DNA of 64,000 bases from the NCBI RefSeq assembly GCF_003711805.1, contig NZ_QXCP01000004.1, positions 1-64,000 on the forward strand, in the 5' to 3' direction. The position numbers and the translations under genes are program-made. Source of the DNA: Brachybacterium sp. EE-P12 (GTDB lineage: Bacteria > Actinomycetota > Actinomycetes > Actinomycetales > Dermabacteraceae). The notes below the pieces were generated by a model, which was not told the DNA's origin, ran no database searches, and saw nothing but the letters and a program-made list of their open reading frames with translations. Of the stretch, positions 1-8,855 are shown in pieces. Positions within the stretch are counted from its first letter, which is position 1. The number at the start of each line of letters is the position of its first letter.

Positions 1-60
1 CTCGATCGCGCCGATGGTACTGCACTCGGGAGGGTGTGGGAGAGTAGGTCGCCGCCGGAC
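1..60 (+). rRNA. rrf: 5S ribosomal RNA, 3' half (cut by window edge)
   Basis: The first 60 bases match the conserved 3' half of actinobacterial 5S rRNA: the CGCCGATGGTACTGC stretch, GGGAGGGTGTGGGAGAGTAGG, and the closing CGCCGCCGGAC. The 5' half lies outside the window. A strong terminator follows at once, so this is the end of an rRNA operon read on the plus strand. Confidence 0.93.
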
Positions 61-70
61 ATCTTTCACT

Positions 71-130
71 GGGAGTGGAGGAGTGCTGGAACCCCCTGCG
101 GGGGTGTTCGCCTCCTCCACTCCCTTTTTT
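71..130 (+). terminator. rRNA operon terminator
   Basis: GGGAGTGGAGGAG (71-83) pairs perfectly with CTCCTCCACTCCC (112-124), followed by TTTTTT. A small inner hairpin (CCCCCTGCGGGGG) sits in the loop. This is a classical intrinsic terminator directly after 5S rRNA. Confidence 0.9.
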
Positions 131-698
131 CATGCCCGACACCGGACTCGCCTGGCCCGTGGCTGGCCCGGCCCGTGGCTGGCCTGGCCCTGTGGCTGCT
201 CTGGGCTGCTCTCCTGGTCGGCGGGAACGCGGACAGCCCCGGCGGCATCGTCGGGGTTCAGGGGAGCCGGGCCGCCATGCGTGCGGCCGGGGCGTGCCGT
301 GGATATCGGGGGCGGGGCGGGGCCGGTCTCTGACCTGCGCCTGCCCGGAGGGGCCGTCATCCGCGGGCCTATAGCGACATGAGCTGGCTATATAGCCACC
401 TCTTGTCACCATCGGCCCGACGACGACACAGAAGACACAGAAGCAGCGGCGACGACTCCTCCTGGCCAGGACACGGAGACGACCGGACCCCTACGCACGA
501 TCCGGCCCGCAGCCCTCGCCGGCCGTTACCGCCGCCATGCGGGCAGGCGAGGCCGGGTCTGTCACGAGGCCGGGCCCGCCACCGGGGTGTCGCCGGCGTC
601 GGGGATGACGTGCATACACACGCACGGGCGGTGCCTACCCGACCGTAGGATCGTGTCTCCCGCTCTCTGAAAGCGCGCACGACTACGAGGTGACGACG
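131..698. other. Intergenic stretch with no recognised gene
   Basis: No reading frame here looks coding: the open frames overlap one another and lack family resemblance. It holds a simple GGCTGGCC-type repeat at about 150-190 and a GGCTATATAGCC palindrome at 386-397 that stands out in GC-rich DNA. The last 100 bases should contain the promoter of the FUSC-type gene that follows; I could not assign its -35/-10 boxes. Confidence 0.5.
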
Positions 699-1859
699 AT
701 GACCGAATCCTCCCCGAGGCATCAGCACGCCATCTCTGCCGAAACGGGGCACCAGCACGACGAGGGGATCTGGACGCGCATCATGGCCTTCCTCCGCCGG
801 CCGGAGGTCGTCACCGATCTGCTGCAGATCCTCAAGTGCGTCCTGGCCGCGACAGCCGCCTGGTGGTTCGCGAGCGCGGTGATGCACTCCGAGATGCCCT
901 TCCTGGCGCCGTGGACCGCACTGCTGACCGTGCACGCCACCGTCTACCGCTCCCTCGCACGAGGCATACAGACGACGGTGTCCTCGGGGCTCGGCGTACT
1001 GCTGTCCTACGTGATCGGGGCCTTCCTCGGCGTGGAGCTGTGGACCTTCGCCCTGGCTCTCCTGGTGGGCATGCTCGCCTCCCGGCTGTGGTGGATCCGC
1101 GACGAGGGCATCGCCATCGCGACCACCGCCGTGTTCGTCCTCGGCTCCGGTTTCGGCGAGCAGGCTCCGCTGCTGACGGACCGCTTGCTGGAGGTGGCGG
1201 TGGGCGTGGCCTTCGGCATCGTCGTCAACGCGCTCGTGGTTCCGCCGCTGCGCGACGCCCAGGCGTCGCGCTACGTGGACCGGATCAACCTGCTCATGGG
1301 CGAGCTGCTGGTGGACATGTCCGAGGAGCTCACTCGCTCCTGGGACACCGAGCGTGCCGAGCAGTGGGCGCAGCGCACCGCCGAGATGCAGGACATGATC
1401 AGCTCCGCCTGGCAGAGCGTGCGCTTCGCCAGGGAGAGCTCGTGGGGCAATCCGCGCAGCCACCCCATGGCACCGCTGCGCCGGCGTCGCGCCGAGTCGC
1501 GCCCTGCGGACTACCGCGAGATCCTCGAGCGCGTCGACGAGGGCATCTCCCACCTGCGGAACCTGACCCGCACTCTGCGCGAGGCGAGCTACGCGCACGG
1601 GGAGTGGGATCGTCGCTTCAGAACGCGCTGGTCCGCCATCGTGCACGACGCTGGTCTGGCGATCGCCGATCCCGACGCCGAGGTCGAGCCGATCCACGAT
1701 CGCCTCACCGAGCTCGCGGTGCAGATGGCGGAGGACGGCCACATGCCCGCTGACTCCTGGCCCGTCTACGGTGCGCTCATCCGCGCCATGCAGCACATCG
1801 CCGTCGTGGTCGACGACGTGGCCTCGGCTCGCGAGGCCCGGGACACCCGCGAGGCGTGA
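699..1859 (+). CDS. FUSC/aromatic acid exporter-family membrane protein
   Basis: Predicted inner-membrane exporter of the FUSC/ArAE family, which pumps out aromatic acids or similar small organic anions; the substrate here is unknown. The 386-residue product has a soluble start of about 40 residues, then closely packed hydrophobic segments to about residue 180, including the family-like run FGIVVNALVVPPLRDAQAS that ends the membrane half. An Arg/Glu-rich helical cytoplasmic half follows. I chose the ATG at 699 because GAGGTG sits 6 nt upstream; a GTG at 690 in the same frame overlaps that ribosome site. The gene stands alone and ends just before a hairpin repeat shared with the convergent MFS gene. 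Confidence 0.75.
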   Translation: MTESSPRHQHAISAETGHQHDEGIWTRIMAFLRRPEVVTDLLQILKCVLAATAAWWFASAVMHSEMPFLAPWTALLTVHATVYRSLARGIQTTVSSGLGVLLSYVIGAFLGVELWTFALALLVGMLASRLWWIRDEGIAIATTAVFVLGSGFGEQAPLLTDRLLEVAVGVAFGIVVNALVVPPLRDAQASRYVDRINLLMGELLVDMSEELTRSWDTERAEQWAQRTAEMQDMISSAWQSVRFARESSWGNPRSHPMAPLRRRRAESRPADYREILERVDEGISHLRNLTRTLREASYAHGEWDRRFRTRWSAIVHDAGLAIADPDAEVEPIHDRLTELAVQMAEDGHMPADSWPVYGALIRAMQHIAVVVDDVASAREARDTREA

Positions 1860-1878
1860 GGCCGCGTGCGATGCGGCG

Positions 1879-1955
1879 TCTGCAGGAAGGGGCGTCCAGC
1901 GGCACGCTGCGGAGCTCAGCTCCACGCCGTGCCGCTGGACGCCCCATTGTGCAGA
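1879..1955. repeat. 77-bp dispersed hairpin element, copy 1
   Basis: A large palindrome lies between two convergent genes. The arm GGGGCGTCCAGCGGCACG pairs perfectly with its complement at the other end (outer bases 1889 and 1945), and the loop contains a second palindrome, GGAGCTCAGCTCC. The element is bounded by TCTGCA and TGCAGA. A second copy of the same length lies at 24188-24264; I count 60 of 77 identical positions without gaps. It could end transcription from both sides, but lacks a T-tract. Confidence 0.75.
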
Positions 1956-1971
1956 TCGGACAGGGACCGGC

Positions 1972-3210
1972 TCAGCAGGCGGCGGGGACGCTCGGCACCT
2001 CGGCGGCGTCGCGCGCCTCCTGCCGGCGGTGCACCAGGAACGACCAGGCGGCGATCGCGAGCCCGGCGAGCGCGAGGGCCACGCCGGTCCAGGCCGGGGC
2101 GAGCAGCCCCCAGCCGGCGGCGAGCACGGCCGCGCCGAGCGCCGCGCCGAGCGAGTTGCCGATATTCAGCGCCGAGTGGTGCAGGGCAGCGGCGAGCGAG
2201 GGCGCGTCCGGCGAGGCGTCGAGCAGGAACAGCTGCAGGGAGGGTCCCATGAGCTGGGAGGTGATCGCGATCGCGAACAGCACCGTCATCCCCGCGATCG
2301 CGTTCGGGGCGACCAGGGCGAACACGGCCAGCGACAGTGCCATGCCGATCAGGCCCGCGAAGATCGTGCCGTAGATCGAACGGTCGGCGAGACGCCCGGC
2401 GAGGATGTTCCCGGCGGTCATGCCCACTCCGAACACGAACAGCGCCACGGGTACCGCCCGCTCGCCGAGCCCCATCACCCCGGGCACGATCTCGCCGATG
2501 TAGCTGTACACCGCGAACATGCCGCCGAAGCCGATCGAGCCGATCCCGAGCGCGAACCACACCTGCGCCCGGCGCAGCGCCCGCAGCTCCCCGCGGATCG
2601 AGCCGGTGACGCCTGTGCCCTCGGGCTCGGGCACCAGGCGCCAGATCGCGAGCGTGCTCGCCGCGGCGACGAGCACCACGATCACGTAGGCGGAGCGCCA
2701 GCCGACGACCTGCCCGAAGGCGGTCGAGGCGGGCACGCCCAGCATCGTCGCGATCGTCAGGCCCAGCATCACCAGCGAGACGGAGCGGGCGCGGCGCCCG
2801 GGCGGGGACAGCCGCGCCGCGACCAGCGAGGCGACGCCGAAGAAGGCGCCGTGGGGCAGGCCCGCGACGAAGCGCGCGGCGGCGAGCACCGAGAACGCCG
2901 GCGCCATCGCGGAGAGCAGGTTGCCGAGGCCGATCAGGGCGATCAGCAGCACCAGCAGGCGGGCGCGCGGCATCTTCACCGCGGCGATGGTCACCAGCGG
3001 CGCCCCGATCACCACGCCGAGCGCGTACAGGGTGATGAGCATCCCGGCCTGCGGGATCGAGACCTCGAGGTCGCGGGCGATCTGGGGCAGCAGCCCCATG
3101 GAGGCGAACTCGGTGGTGCCGATCGCGAAGGCGCCGAGCGCCATCGCGAGGATCACCAGGCGCAGACGGCCGGGGGAGAGCGGCGCCTGCGGGGCGTGCG
3201 GCTGCGTCAT
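1972..3210 (-). CDS. MFS transporter, drug:H+ antiporter-1 (AraJ/Cmr-like)
   Basis: Major facilitator exporter of 412 residues with about 12 membrane segments. The first helix, LGAFAIGTTEFASMGLLPQI, carries the GTxEF pattern typical of the DHA1 sugar-efflux/chloramphenicol-efflux group (AraJ, Cmr, SotB). RFVAGLPHGAFFG in helix 4 and the RRARSVS loop between the halves also fit. The family expels drugs, sugars or amino-acid derivatives by proton antiport; the substrate cannot be read from sequence. The gene is monocistronic, running toward the FUSC gene with the hairpin repeat between them. Confidence 0.85.
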   Translation of the reverse strand: MTQPHAPQAPLSPGRLRLVILAMALGAFAIGTTEFASMGLLPQIARDLEVSIPQAGMLITLYALGVVIGAPLVTIAAVKMPRARLLVLLIALIGLGNLLSAMAPAFSVLAAARFVAGLPHGAFFGVASLVAARLSPPGRRARSVSLVMLGLTIATMLGVPASTAFGQVVGWRSAYVIVVLVAAASTLAIWRLVPEPEGTGVTGSIRGELRALRRAQVWFALGIGSIGFGGMFAVYSYIGEIVPGVMGLGERAVPVALFVFGVGMTAGNILAGRLADRSIYGTIFAGLIGMALSLAVFALVAPNAIAGMTVLFAIAITSQLMGPSLQLFLLDASPDAPSLAAALHHSALNIGNSLGAALGAAVLAAGWGLLAPAWTGVALALAGLAIAAWSFLVHRRQEARDAAEVPSVPAAC

Positions 3211-3373
3211 GGGGGACCTCCAGCGCGGGACGGGGACTCGCTGCCGACGCTGGAAGCGGTGAGGGGACCTGTCGACCCTATCGGGGCGGGGCGAGGCCGT
3301 GCCAGAGGGGGTGAGGAAGACGGTGCCGGCGCCTCGCGGGGCAGGACGTCCCCGGGCGCGCCGGCGTGCTGCC

Positions 3374-4399
3374 TCACTCGGCCGGCAGCGCCTCCTCGAA
3401 CAGCGGGGTCAGCTGGTCGACGGCGTAGATCGAGGCGAGCGGCGTGCTCGCCGAGAAGGCGTCGGAGACGTCTCCGTCCAGCACCACGGCGCGTCCGTCC
3501 TCGACGGCCTCGAGGCTCTGCCACTGCGCGTCGTCGGTGATGACGCTCGGCTTGAGGTAGATCGGGAAGGCGACGATGAGATCGGCCTCGAGCTGGTCGA
3601 GGTTCTCGCTGGAGATGTCCACGCTGAAGCCGCCCTCGTCCGCCGGCAGCTCGGCGATCGTCGGGTTCTGCACGAAGCCGAACCGGGCGAGGGTCTCCAG
3701 CCGGCCGCCGCCCTCGATGTACGCGCCCCAGCCCTCGCTGGTGCGGGCGGCGGCGGTGACCGTCTTCCCCTCCCACTCGGGGTGGGCCTCGGCCACATCC
3801 GCGTAGGCGGCGTCGACCTGCGCCAGGAGCTGCTCGCCCTGCTCGGGGATGCCCAGCGCGCCGGAGATCAGGGCGACGTGGTCCTCCATCGTCGTCAGCC
3901 AGTTCGCGCCGCCGGGCGGGATGCCGACGGTGGTGGCGATCTCGGCGAGCCGGTCGTGGCGGTCCTGGTCGCCGCTGCCGCGCACGTCCAGGATCAGGTC
4001 CGGCTCGAGCGCGGCGATCGCCTCGAAGGACGGCTCGAGGGTGTCGATCAGCGTCGGGTCCTCGTCGTAGAGGTCCGCTGCCCACGGCCCCTGGCCGTTG
4101 CCGCCGAAGTCCAGCCAGTCGGAGGCGCCGACGGGCTGCACGCCGAGCGCGAGCGCGATCTCCGCGTCGCCCCAGCCCAGCGCCACCACCCGGGTGGGGG
4201 CCTCCTCGATGGTGACGTCCCCGAACTCGGTGGTGACGGTCGCGGGGAAGGTGCCGGCCGAGGCGCCGTTGCTCCTGGCGGCGCCGCCGTCGGAGGCTCC
4301 GGAGCCGGAGGCGCCGTCGTCGGAGGAGCCGCCGCAGCCGGCCAGGGCGAGGGCCGCGAGCCCGGAGGCGGCGAGGGCGTGACGACGTGAGATCTTCAT
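3374..4399 (-). CDS. Iron-siderophore ABC transporter substrate-binding lipoprotein
   Basis: Binding protein that captures ferric siderophore outside the membrane and delivers it to the permease encoded divergently. The start carries a twin-arginine motif (SRRHALAASG) and a lipobox ending in LAGC, so the mature protein is lipid-anchored after a Ser/Gly-rich linker. The body is a FecB/FepB-type fold: TEFGDVTIEEAPTRVVALGW is the usual first strand region, and PDLILDVRG and VAFPIYLKPS follow. I chose the ATG at 4399, where the signal peptide begins. An in-frame upstream ATG at 4483 would bury the signal. Length 341 residues, normal for the family. Confidence 0.88.
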   Translation of the reverse strand: MKISRRHALAASGLAALALAGCGGSSDDGASGSGASDGGAARSNGASAGTFPATVTTEFGDVTIEEAPTRVVALGWGDAEIALALGVQPVGASDWLDFGGNGQGPWAADLYDEDPTLIDTLEPSFEAIAALEPDLILDVRGSGDQDRHDRLAEIATTVGIPPGGANWLTTMEDHVALISGALGIPEQGEQLLAQVDAAYADVAEAHPEWEGKTVTAAARTSEGWGAYIEGGGRLETLARFGFVQNPTIAELPADEGGFSVDISSENLDQLEADLIVAFPIYLKPSVITDDAQWQSLEAVEDGRAVVLDGDVSDAFSASTPLASIYAVDQLTPLFEEALPAE

Positions 4400-4476
4400 G
4401 AGAGCAGGACCTTCCTGGAGCCCGACGGGGCGGGACGGAGCGGAGCGACGGACGGCTCGGCCACCGGTGGTGCCGC

Positions 4477-4520
4477 ATGACACGTCGCCGTCCGTTCCGA
4501 GTATGACAAGGCTTGCCTAA
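4477..4520 (+). promoter_or_regulatory. Promoter of the siderophore permease operon with IdeR/DtxR-like box
   Basis: ATGACA (4477-4482), 16 nt, GAGTAT (4499-4504) forms a plausible sigma-70-type promoter about 25 nt before the first permease gene. Read on the minus strand, TTAGGCAAGCCTTGTCATA (4502-4520) matches the DtxR/IdeR consensus at 11 of 19 positions, including the full TTAGG start. It would cover the -10 and start point, which fits iron-dependent repression of both divergent transcripts. The family consensus is known; the assignment is inference. Confidence 0.5.
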
Positions 4521-4529
4521 TATCGGAGA

Positions 4530-5597
4530 GTGACATCGACTGCTCGGACGCCTCCGCGCACGGACCTCGCCGCACAGGCGAGCGCCCGCACGCATCCGAC
4601 CCCCGCCCCGCGGAGGGTGCTCGGCCTCCTCGTCGTGCTCGCGCTGCTGGCGATCGTGACGGTGCTGAGCGTGATGGTCGGCTCGCGCGACCTGCCGCTG
4701 TCGACCGTGTGGGACGCGCTGACCGGCGCGGACACCGGCCGTGACGCGCAGGTGGTGACCATCCTGCGGATCCCGCGCACCGTGATGGGGCTGCTGGTCG
4801 GGGCGGCGCTCGGGGTCGCCGGCGCGCTCATCCAGGCAGTGACCCGCAACCCGCTCGCCGATCCCGGGATCCTCGGCGTGAACGCCGGCTCCGCCTTCGC
4901 CGTCGCGATGGGGGTGGGGCTGCTCGGGGTGACCGCGCCGAGCGGCTACGTGTGGTTCGCCTTCGGCGGCGCGCTCGTGACCACCGTGGTCGTCTACCTC
5001 GTCGGCTCGATCGGCCGCGGCTCCGTCAGCCCCGCTCAGCTCACCCTCGCCGGGGTCGCCCTCGGCGCCGTGCTCAGCGGCATCACCAGCGCCCTGCTGC
5101 TCGCGGACCAGGAGACGTTCAGCGTCATCCGGGCCTGGGAGGCGGGCTCCTTCGCCGACCGCGGCGGGGAGGTGACCAGCGCGACGGCCCCGTTCCTGGT
5201 GGTCGGGCTCGTGATCGCACTCGCGCTGGGGCCGGCGCTGAACGCGGTGGCACTCGGCGACGACCTCGCCCATGCGCTCGGCGCGAAGGTGCTGCGCACC
5301 CGGGTGCTGTCGCTGCTGGCGATCACCCTGCTGGCCGGCTCCGCCACCGCGATGGCCGGGCCGGTCGCCTTCGTGGGCCTGATGATCCCGCACATCGCCC
5401 GCTGGATCGTGGGCCCCGACCAGCGCTGGATCATCGCGTACTCGGTGCTGCTGGCGCCGGTGCTCACCATCGCCGCGGACGTGCTGGGAAGGGTCATCCT
5501 GCCCACCGGCGAGATGCAGGTCGGTATCGTCACCGCCTTCCTCGGCGCGCCCGTGCTGGTGCTGCTGGTGCGACGTGAGCGGGTGAGCGGACTGTGA
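4530..5597 (+). CDS. FecCD-family iron-siderophore ABC permease, first subunit
   Basis: One half of the membrane channel for ferric siderophore import; 355 residues, GTG start preceded by GGAGA. The family signature is clear: VLRIPRTVMGLLVGAALGVAG, then IQAVTRNPLADPGILGVNAG, and near the end GPVAFVGLMIPHIARWIVGPD, the region that contacts the ATPase. A hydrophilic start of about 30 residues precedes the first of roughly ten membrane segments. The next gene starts inside its stop codon region (4-nt GTGA overlap), so the two subunits are translationally coupled. Confidence 0.92.
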   Translation: MTSTARTPPRTDLAAQASARTHPTPAPRRVLGLLVVLALLAIVTVLSVMVGSRDLPLSTVWDALTGADTGRDAQVVTILRIPRTVMGLLVGAALGVAGALIQAVTRNPLADPGILGVNAGSAFAVAMGVGLLGVTAPSGYVWFAFGGALVTTVVVYLVGSIGRGSVSPAQLTLAGVALGAVLSGITSALLLADQETFSVIRAWEAGSFADRGGEVTSATAPFLVVGLVIALALGPALNAVALGDDLAHALGAKVLRTRVLSLLAITLLAGSATAMAGPVAFVGLMIPHIARWIVGPDQRWIIAYSVLLAPVLTIAADVLGRVILPTGEMQVGIVTAFLGAPVLVLLVRRERVSGL

Positions 5598-6679
5598 CCA
5601 CCCCCGCAGGCGCCCCCGCGCGCCCCCGTCGCCGAGCCCTGCTCGCCGCCGACCATGACGGCTACGCCCGCCTCGCGCTCGGTCGCAGCATCCTGCGCGT
5701 CCACCGCCGTACCCTGCTGATCGCCCTCGTGCTCGCCGCGCTCGTCATCGGCCTCGCCCTGGTGGCGATGACCTGGGGCGACTATCCGCTGAGCGTGCCC
5801 GAGGTGATCCGGGCGCTGGTGACCGACCAGGGCTTCGTCAGCACCATCGTGATCGACTGGCGCCTGCCGCGCGTGCTCGCCGCCGTGCTGTTCGGCGCCG
5901 CGCTCGGGGTCTCCGGCGCGCTGTTCCAGACCCTGACCCGCAACCCGCTCGGCTCCCCGGACGTCATCGGCTTCTCCACCGGCGCGTACACCGGGGCGAT
6001 CATCTCGATCACCGTGGTGGGCGCGAACGTGCTCAGCGAGATGGCCGGCGCGCTGATCGGCGGGCTCGCCGCCGCGCTGCTGGTGTACGTCCTGGCCTGG
6101 CGCGGCGGTGTGCAGGGGTTCCGGCTGATCATCGTCGGCATCGCCGTGACCGCCGTCCTCTCGAGCCTGAACACCTATGTGCTGCTGCGGGCGCAGACCG
6201 AGGTCGCGATGGCCGCCTCGCTGTGGGGCGCCGGCTCCATCGCCCTGGTGGGCTGGAGCGACCTCGCCCTCGCCGTCCCGGTGCTCGCGGTGTGCGGGGT
6301 GCTCACCGCCTGCGTGGTCCCGCCGCTGCGCCAGCTCGAGCTGGGGGACGACGCCGCCCACGCCCACGGCGTGCGCACAGAGCCGGTGCGCATCGCGGTG
6401 CTCGTCGCCGGCGTCGCGCTGATCGCGATCGTCACCGCGCTGACCGGCCCGATCGCCTTCATCGCCCTGGCCGCGCCGCAGATCACCAAGCGGCTCGCCC
6501 GCGGCGCGGGGATCCCCGTCGGCGCGAGCGCGTTCACCGGCGCGCTGCTGCTGCTCGGCGCCGACCTCGTCGCCCAGCACGTGATCCCCGGCTCGGTGCC
6601 CGTCGGCGTCGTCACCGTCGTGATCGGCGGCCTGTATCTCATCGTCCTCCTCGTCCAGGAAGCCCGCGCCCAGCTATGA
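5594..6679 (+). CDS. FecCD-family iron-siderophore ABC permease, second subunit
   Basis: Second half of the siderophore channel, 361 residues, overlapping the first subunit by 4 nt at its GTG start and the ATPase gene by 4 nt at its end. It carries the family landmarks IDWRLPRVLAAVLFGAALG, FQTLTRNPLGSPDVIGFSTG and ALTGPIAFIALAAPQITKRL. As in FepD/FepG pairs, the two permeases are diverged paralogues expected to form a heterodimer. The N-terminus has an Arg-rich cytoplasmic tail of about 35 residues. Confidence 0.92.
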   Translation: MTTPAGAPARPRRRALLAADHDGYARLALGRSILRVHRRTLLIALVLAALVIGLALVAMTWGDYPLSVPEVIRALVTDQGFVSTIVIDWRLPRVLAAVLFGAALGVSGALFQTLTRNPLGSPDVIGFSTGAYTGAIISITVVGANVLSEMAGALIGGLAAALLVYVLAWRGGVQGFRLIIVGIAVTAVLSSLNTYVLLRAQTEVAMAASLWGAGSIALVGWSDLALAVPVLAVCGVLTACVVPPLRQLELGDDAAHAHGVRTEPVRIAVLVAGVALIAIVTALTGPIAFIALAAPQITKRLARGAGIPVGASAFTGALLLLGADLVAQHVIPGSVPVGVVTVVIGGLYLIVLLVQEARAQL

Positions 6680-7515
6680 ACCGCTCCAGCACCCGCCCCG
6701 GCGACCCCTCGGCGCAGACCCTCGGCCGGCTGGCGGCCGACGGCGTCACCCTCGCCTACGACCGCCGCGTCATCTCCGAGGCGCTGACCGTCACGATCCC
6801 GGACGAGTCCTTCACGGTGATCGTCGGCCCCAACGCCTGCGGCAAGTCGACCCTGCTGCGCGCGCTGTCCCGCCTGCTCGCGCCGTCGGCAGGGAGCGTG
6901 GTGCTGGACGGGCGCAGCATCGCCGAGTACCGGGCGAAGGAGGCCGCGCGCCTGGTGGGGCTGCTGCCGCAGTCCTCGATCGCGCCCGACGGGATCACCG
7001 TCGCGGACCTCGTCGCCCGCGGCCGCTATCCCCACCAGGGGCTGATCCGCCAGTGGTCCACGGCCGACGAGGAGGCCGTGGAATCCGCGATGGCCGCCAC
7101 GAACGTCACCTCGCTGCGCACCCGCCACGTCGACGAGCTCTCCGGCGGGCAGCGCCAGCGGGTCTGGGCGGCGATGGCGCTGGCCCAGCAGACCCCGATC
7201 CTGCTGCTGGACGAGCCGACGACCTATCTCGACATCGCCCACCAGATCGAGCTGCTGGACCTGTTCGCGGACCTCCACGAGGCCGGCAGCACCCTGGTCG
7301 CCGTGCTGCACGACCTCAACCACGCCGCCCGCTACGCCACGCACCTGATCGCCATGAAGGACGGGCAGGTGAGGGCCCAGGGCGCACCCGGCGAGGTGGT
7401 CACCGCCGAGCTGGTGCGGGAGGTGTTCGGCCTGGAATGCCTGGTGATCGAGGACCCGGAGACGGGCACCCCGCTGGTCGTTCCGCGAGCGCGCGGGGCG
7501 CGGGAACGCGGCTGA
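6676..7515 (+). CDS. Siderophore ABC transporter ATP-binding protein (FecE/FepC-like)
   Basis: ATPase that powers siderophore import; 279 residues, ATG overlapping the permease stop as ATGA. Motifs appear in order: Walker A GPNACGKST at residues 51-59, the Q-loop after LVGLLPQSS, the signature LSGGQRQRVW, Walker B ILLLDEPTTYLDIAHQ and the switch His in VLHDLNHAARY. These closely follow the FecE/FepC group. An N-terminal extension of about 20 residues (RSSTRPGDPSAQ) precedes the first strand. It completes the cassette begun by the divergent lipoprotein. Confidence 0.93.
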   Translation: MNRSSTRPGDPSAQTLGRLAADGVTLAYDRRVISEALTVTIPDESFTVIVGPNACGKSTLLRALSRLLAPSAGSVVLDGRSIAEYRAKEAARLVGLLPQSSIAPDGITVADLVARGRYPHQGLIRQWSTADEEAVESAMAATNVTSLRTRHVDELSGGQRQRVWAAMALAQQTPILLLDEPTTYLDIAHQIELLDLFADLHEAGSTLVAVLHDLNHAARYATHLIAMKDGQVRAQGAPGEVVTAELVREVFGLECLVIEDPETGTPLVVPRARGARERG

Positions 7516-7570
7516 GGAGGGCTGGACGGGCGGTGACCGGGAGGGCCTCGGCGGGGCAGACTCCTGTGCC

Positions 7571-8461
7571 ATGGCACGCACCCTCGCCCCCGGGCAGCGC
7601 TCCCGCATCCTCACCCTCGACGTCGACTCCGGCGAGCGGACCCTCGTGCACGAGTCCGCCGAGATCCTCTACGAGGCGCCGAACTGGTCCCTCGACGGGA
7701 GGTCGCTGTACGTCAACGGCGACGGCCACCTCTTCCGCCTGCCCGCCGGCGCTCCCTCGGGACCGGTGCGGATCGATCTCGGGGACCTGCCGGAGCTGAA
7801 CAACGACCACGTGCTCGACCCCGACGGGGAGCACATCTTCGTCTCGTGCGCCGACGGGCACATCCACCGCGCTCCGCTCGCCGGCGGCCGCGCGCGGCGG
7901 ATCACGAAGGAGGACGGCCGGCTCCACTTCCTCCACGGCGTCAGCCCCGACGGGATGATGCTCGCGTACATCGGGCTGCGGGTCGACGCCGAGGGGAGCT
8001 GGTCCGTGCCGGACGTCTTCACGATCCCCTCGGCGGGAGGAGAGGAGGTGCAGCTCACCGACGACGAGTTCCCCGATGACGGTGCCGAGTACTCGCCCGA
8101 CGGGCGGTGGATCTACTTCAACTCGGAGCGGGTGCGGACCGCCCCCGGCCACGCCCAGCTGTTCCGCATGCGGCCCGACGGGACCGGCATCGAGCAGCTC
8201 ACCCACGACGAGCGCGTGAACTGGTTCCCGCACGTCTCGCCCGACGGCGGCCGCCTCGCCTACGTCAGCTTCCCTCCCGGGACCGAGGGGCATCCCGCGG
8301 ACCGCGACGTGATCGTGCGGCTGTGCGAGGCCGACGGCACGGGGATCCGCGACCTGGTCCGCGTCCACGGCGGCCAGGGCACGATGAACGTGAACAGCTG
8401 GTCGCCGGACGGTCGCTCCCTCGCCTACGTCGACTATCCCGTGAGCGGCCATCACGACTGA
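7571..8461 (+). CDS. TolB/WD40-like beta-propeller protein
   Basis: A 296-residue protein built of repeated PD40-type blades: NWSLDGRSLYVNGDG, YSPDGRWIYFNSERVR, HVSPDGGRLAYVSF and NSWSPDGRSLAYVDYP all show the SPDGxxLxY pattern of the TolB propeller. There is no signal peptide or membrane anchor, so it is probably cytoplasmic, unlike true TolB. Related stand-alone proteins are often annotated as TolB-like or oligogalacturonide lyase-like, but I see no catalytic motif to support an enzyme. It lies 55 nt after the siderophore ATPase on the same strand; a link in function is not evident. Confidence 0.75.
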   Translation: MARTLAPGQRSRILTLDVDSGERTLVHESAEILYEAPNWSLDGRSLYVNGDGHLFRLPAGAPSGPVRIDLGDLPELNNDHVLDPDGEHIFVSCADGHIHRAPLAGGRARRITKEDGRLHFLHGVSPDGMMLAYIGLRVDAEGSWSVPDVFTIPSAGGEEVQLTDDEFPDDGAEYSPDGRWIYFNSERVRTAPGHAQLFRMRPDGTGIEQLTHDERVNWFPHVSPDGGRLAYVSFPPGTEGHPADRDVIVRLCEADGTGIRDLVRVHGGQGTMNVNSWSPDGRSLAYVDYPVSGHHD

Positions 8462-8531
8462 GCCGACCGTGCCGGTACCCTGCTCGGAGCCGGACGCAGC
8501 AGACCGGCCCCTCGAGCCGATGCGGAGCACC

Positions 8532-8855
8532 ATGGAACATCTCACCGTCGCCGGACACCCCGAGCCCGTCCCCGCCTCCGAGGTCGCCGCCGCCCTCCTG
8601 CGGCGCCGTCTCGACGAGGTCCGCGAGTCACGCGGCCAGGAGGCCGCCCAGAAGCTCGAGACCATGATCGGCGAGCGCCTCGGCACGCTGCTCGACGGCG
8701 GCGCGCCCAGCATCGACGTGGCGACCATGCGCTCGGTCGTGGAGTACATCGAGCTGCCCTCGGAGGACGAGCCGCCGCCCACGGGGCTCGGGAAGGTGTT
8801 CGCGGACCTCAAGGACCGGGCCGCCCAGCGCGGTTACGGCAACCGCATCGGCTGA
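8532..8855 (+). CDS. Hypothetical protein, 107 residues
   Basis: Not recognised. The protein is soluble, acidic and mostly helical by composition; LLRRRLDEVRESRGQEAAQK and LGKVFADLKDRAAQRG look like amphipathic helices. There is no Cys and no membrane segment. I chose the ATG at 8532 (GGAGCACC upstream); an in-frame ATG at 8469 exists but adds a low-complexity tail. It is flanked by the propeller gene and the thiosulfate importer on the same strand. Confidence 0.55.
   Translation: MEHLTVAGHPEPVPASEVAAALLRRRLDEVRESRGQEAAQKLETMIGERLGTLLDGGAPSIDVATMRSVVEYIELPSEDEPPPTGLGKVFADLKDRAAQRGYGNRIG

Noticed and set aside
150..195. Short GGCTGGCC-type tandem repeat after the rRNA terminator
   Set aside because: The units differ and number only about three; this is simple-sequence GC bias rather than a defined repeat.
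3207..5393. Very long open frame antisense to the siderophore genes
   Set aside because: It runs opposite the permease and along the lipoprotein gene in another frame, shows no domain, and is explained by the scarcity of stop codons in very GC-rich DNA.
3374..7515. Assignment of the siderophore importer to a named system such as FepBDGC or FhuBCD
   Set aside because: The subunits fit the FecB/FecCD/FecE families in general; ligand type cannot be read from sequence, so no gene symbols were given.
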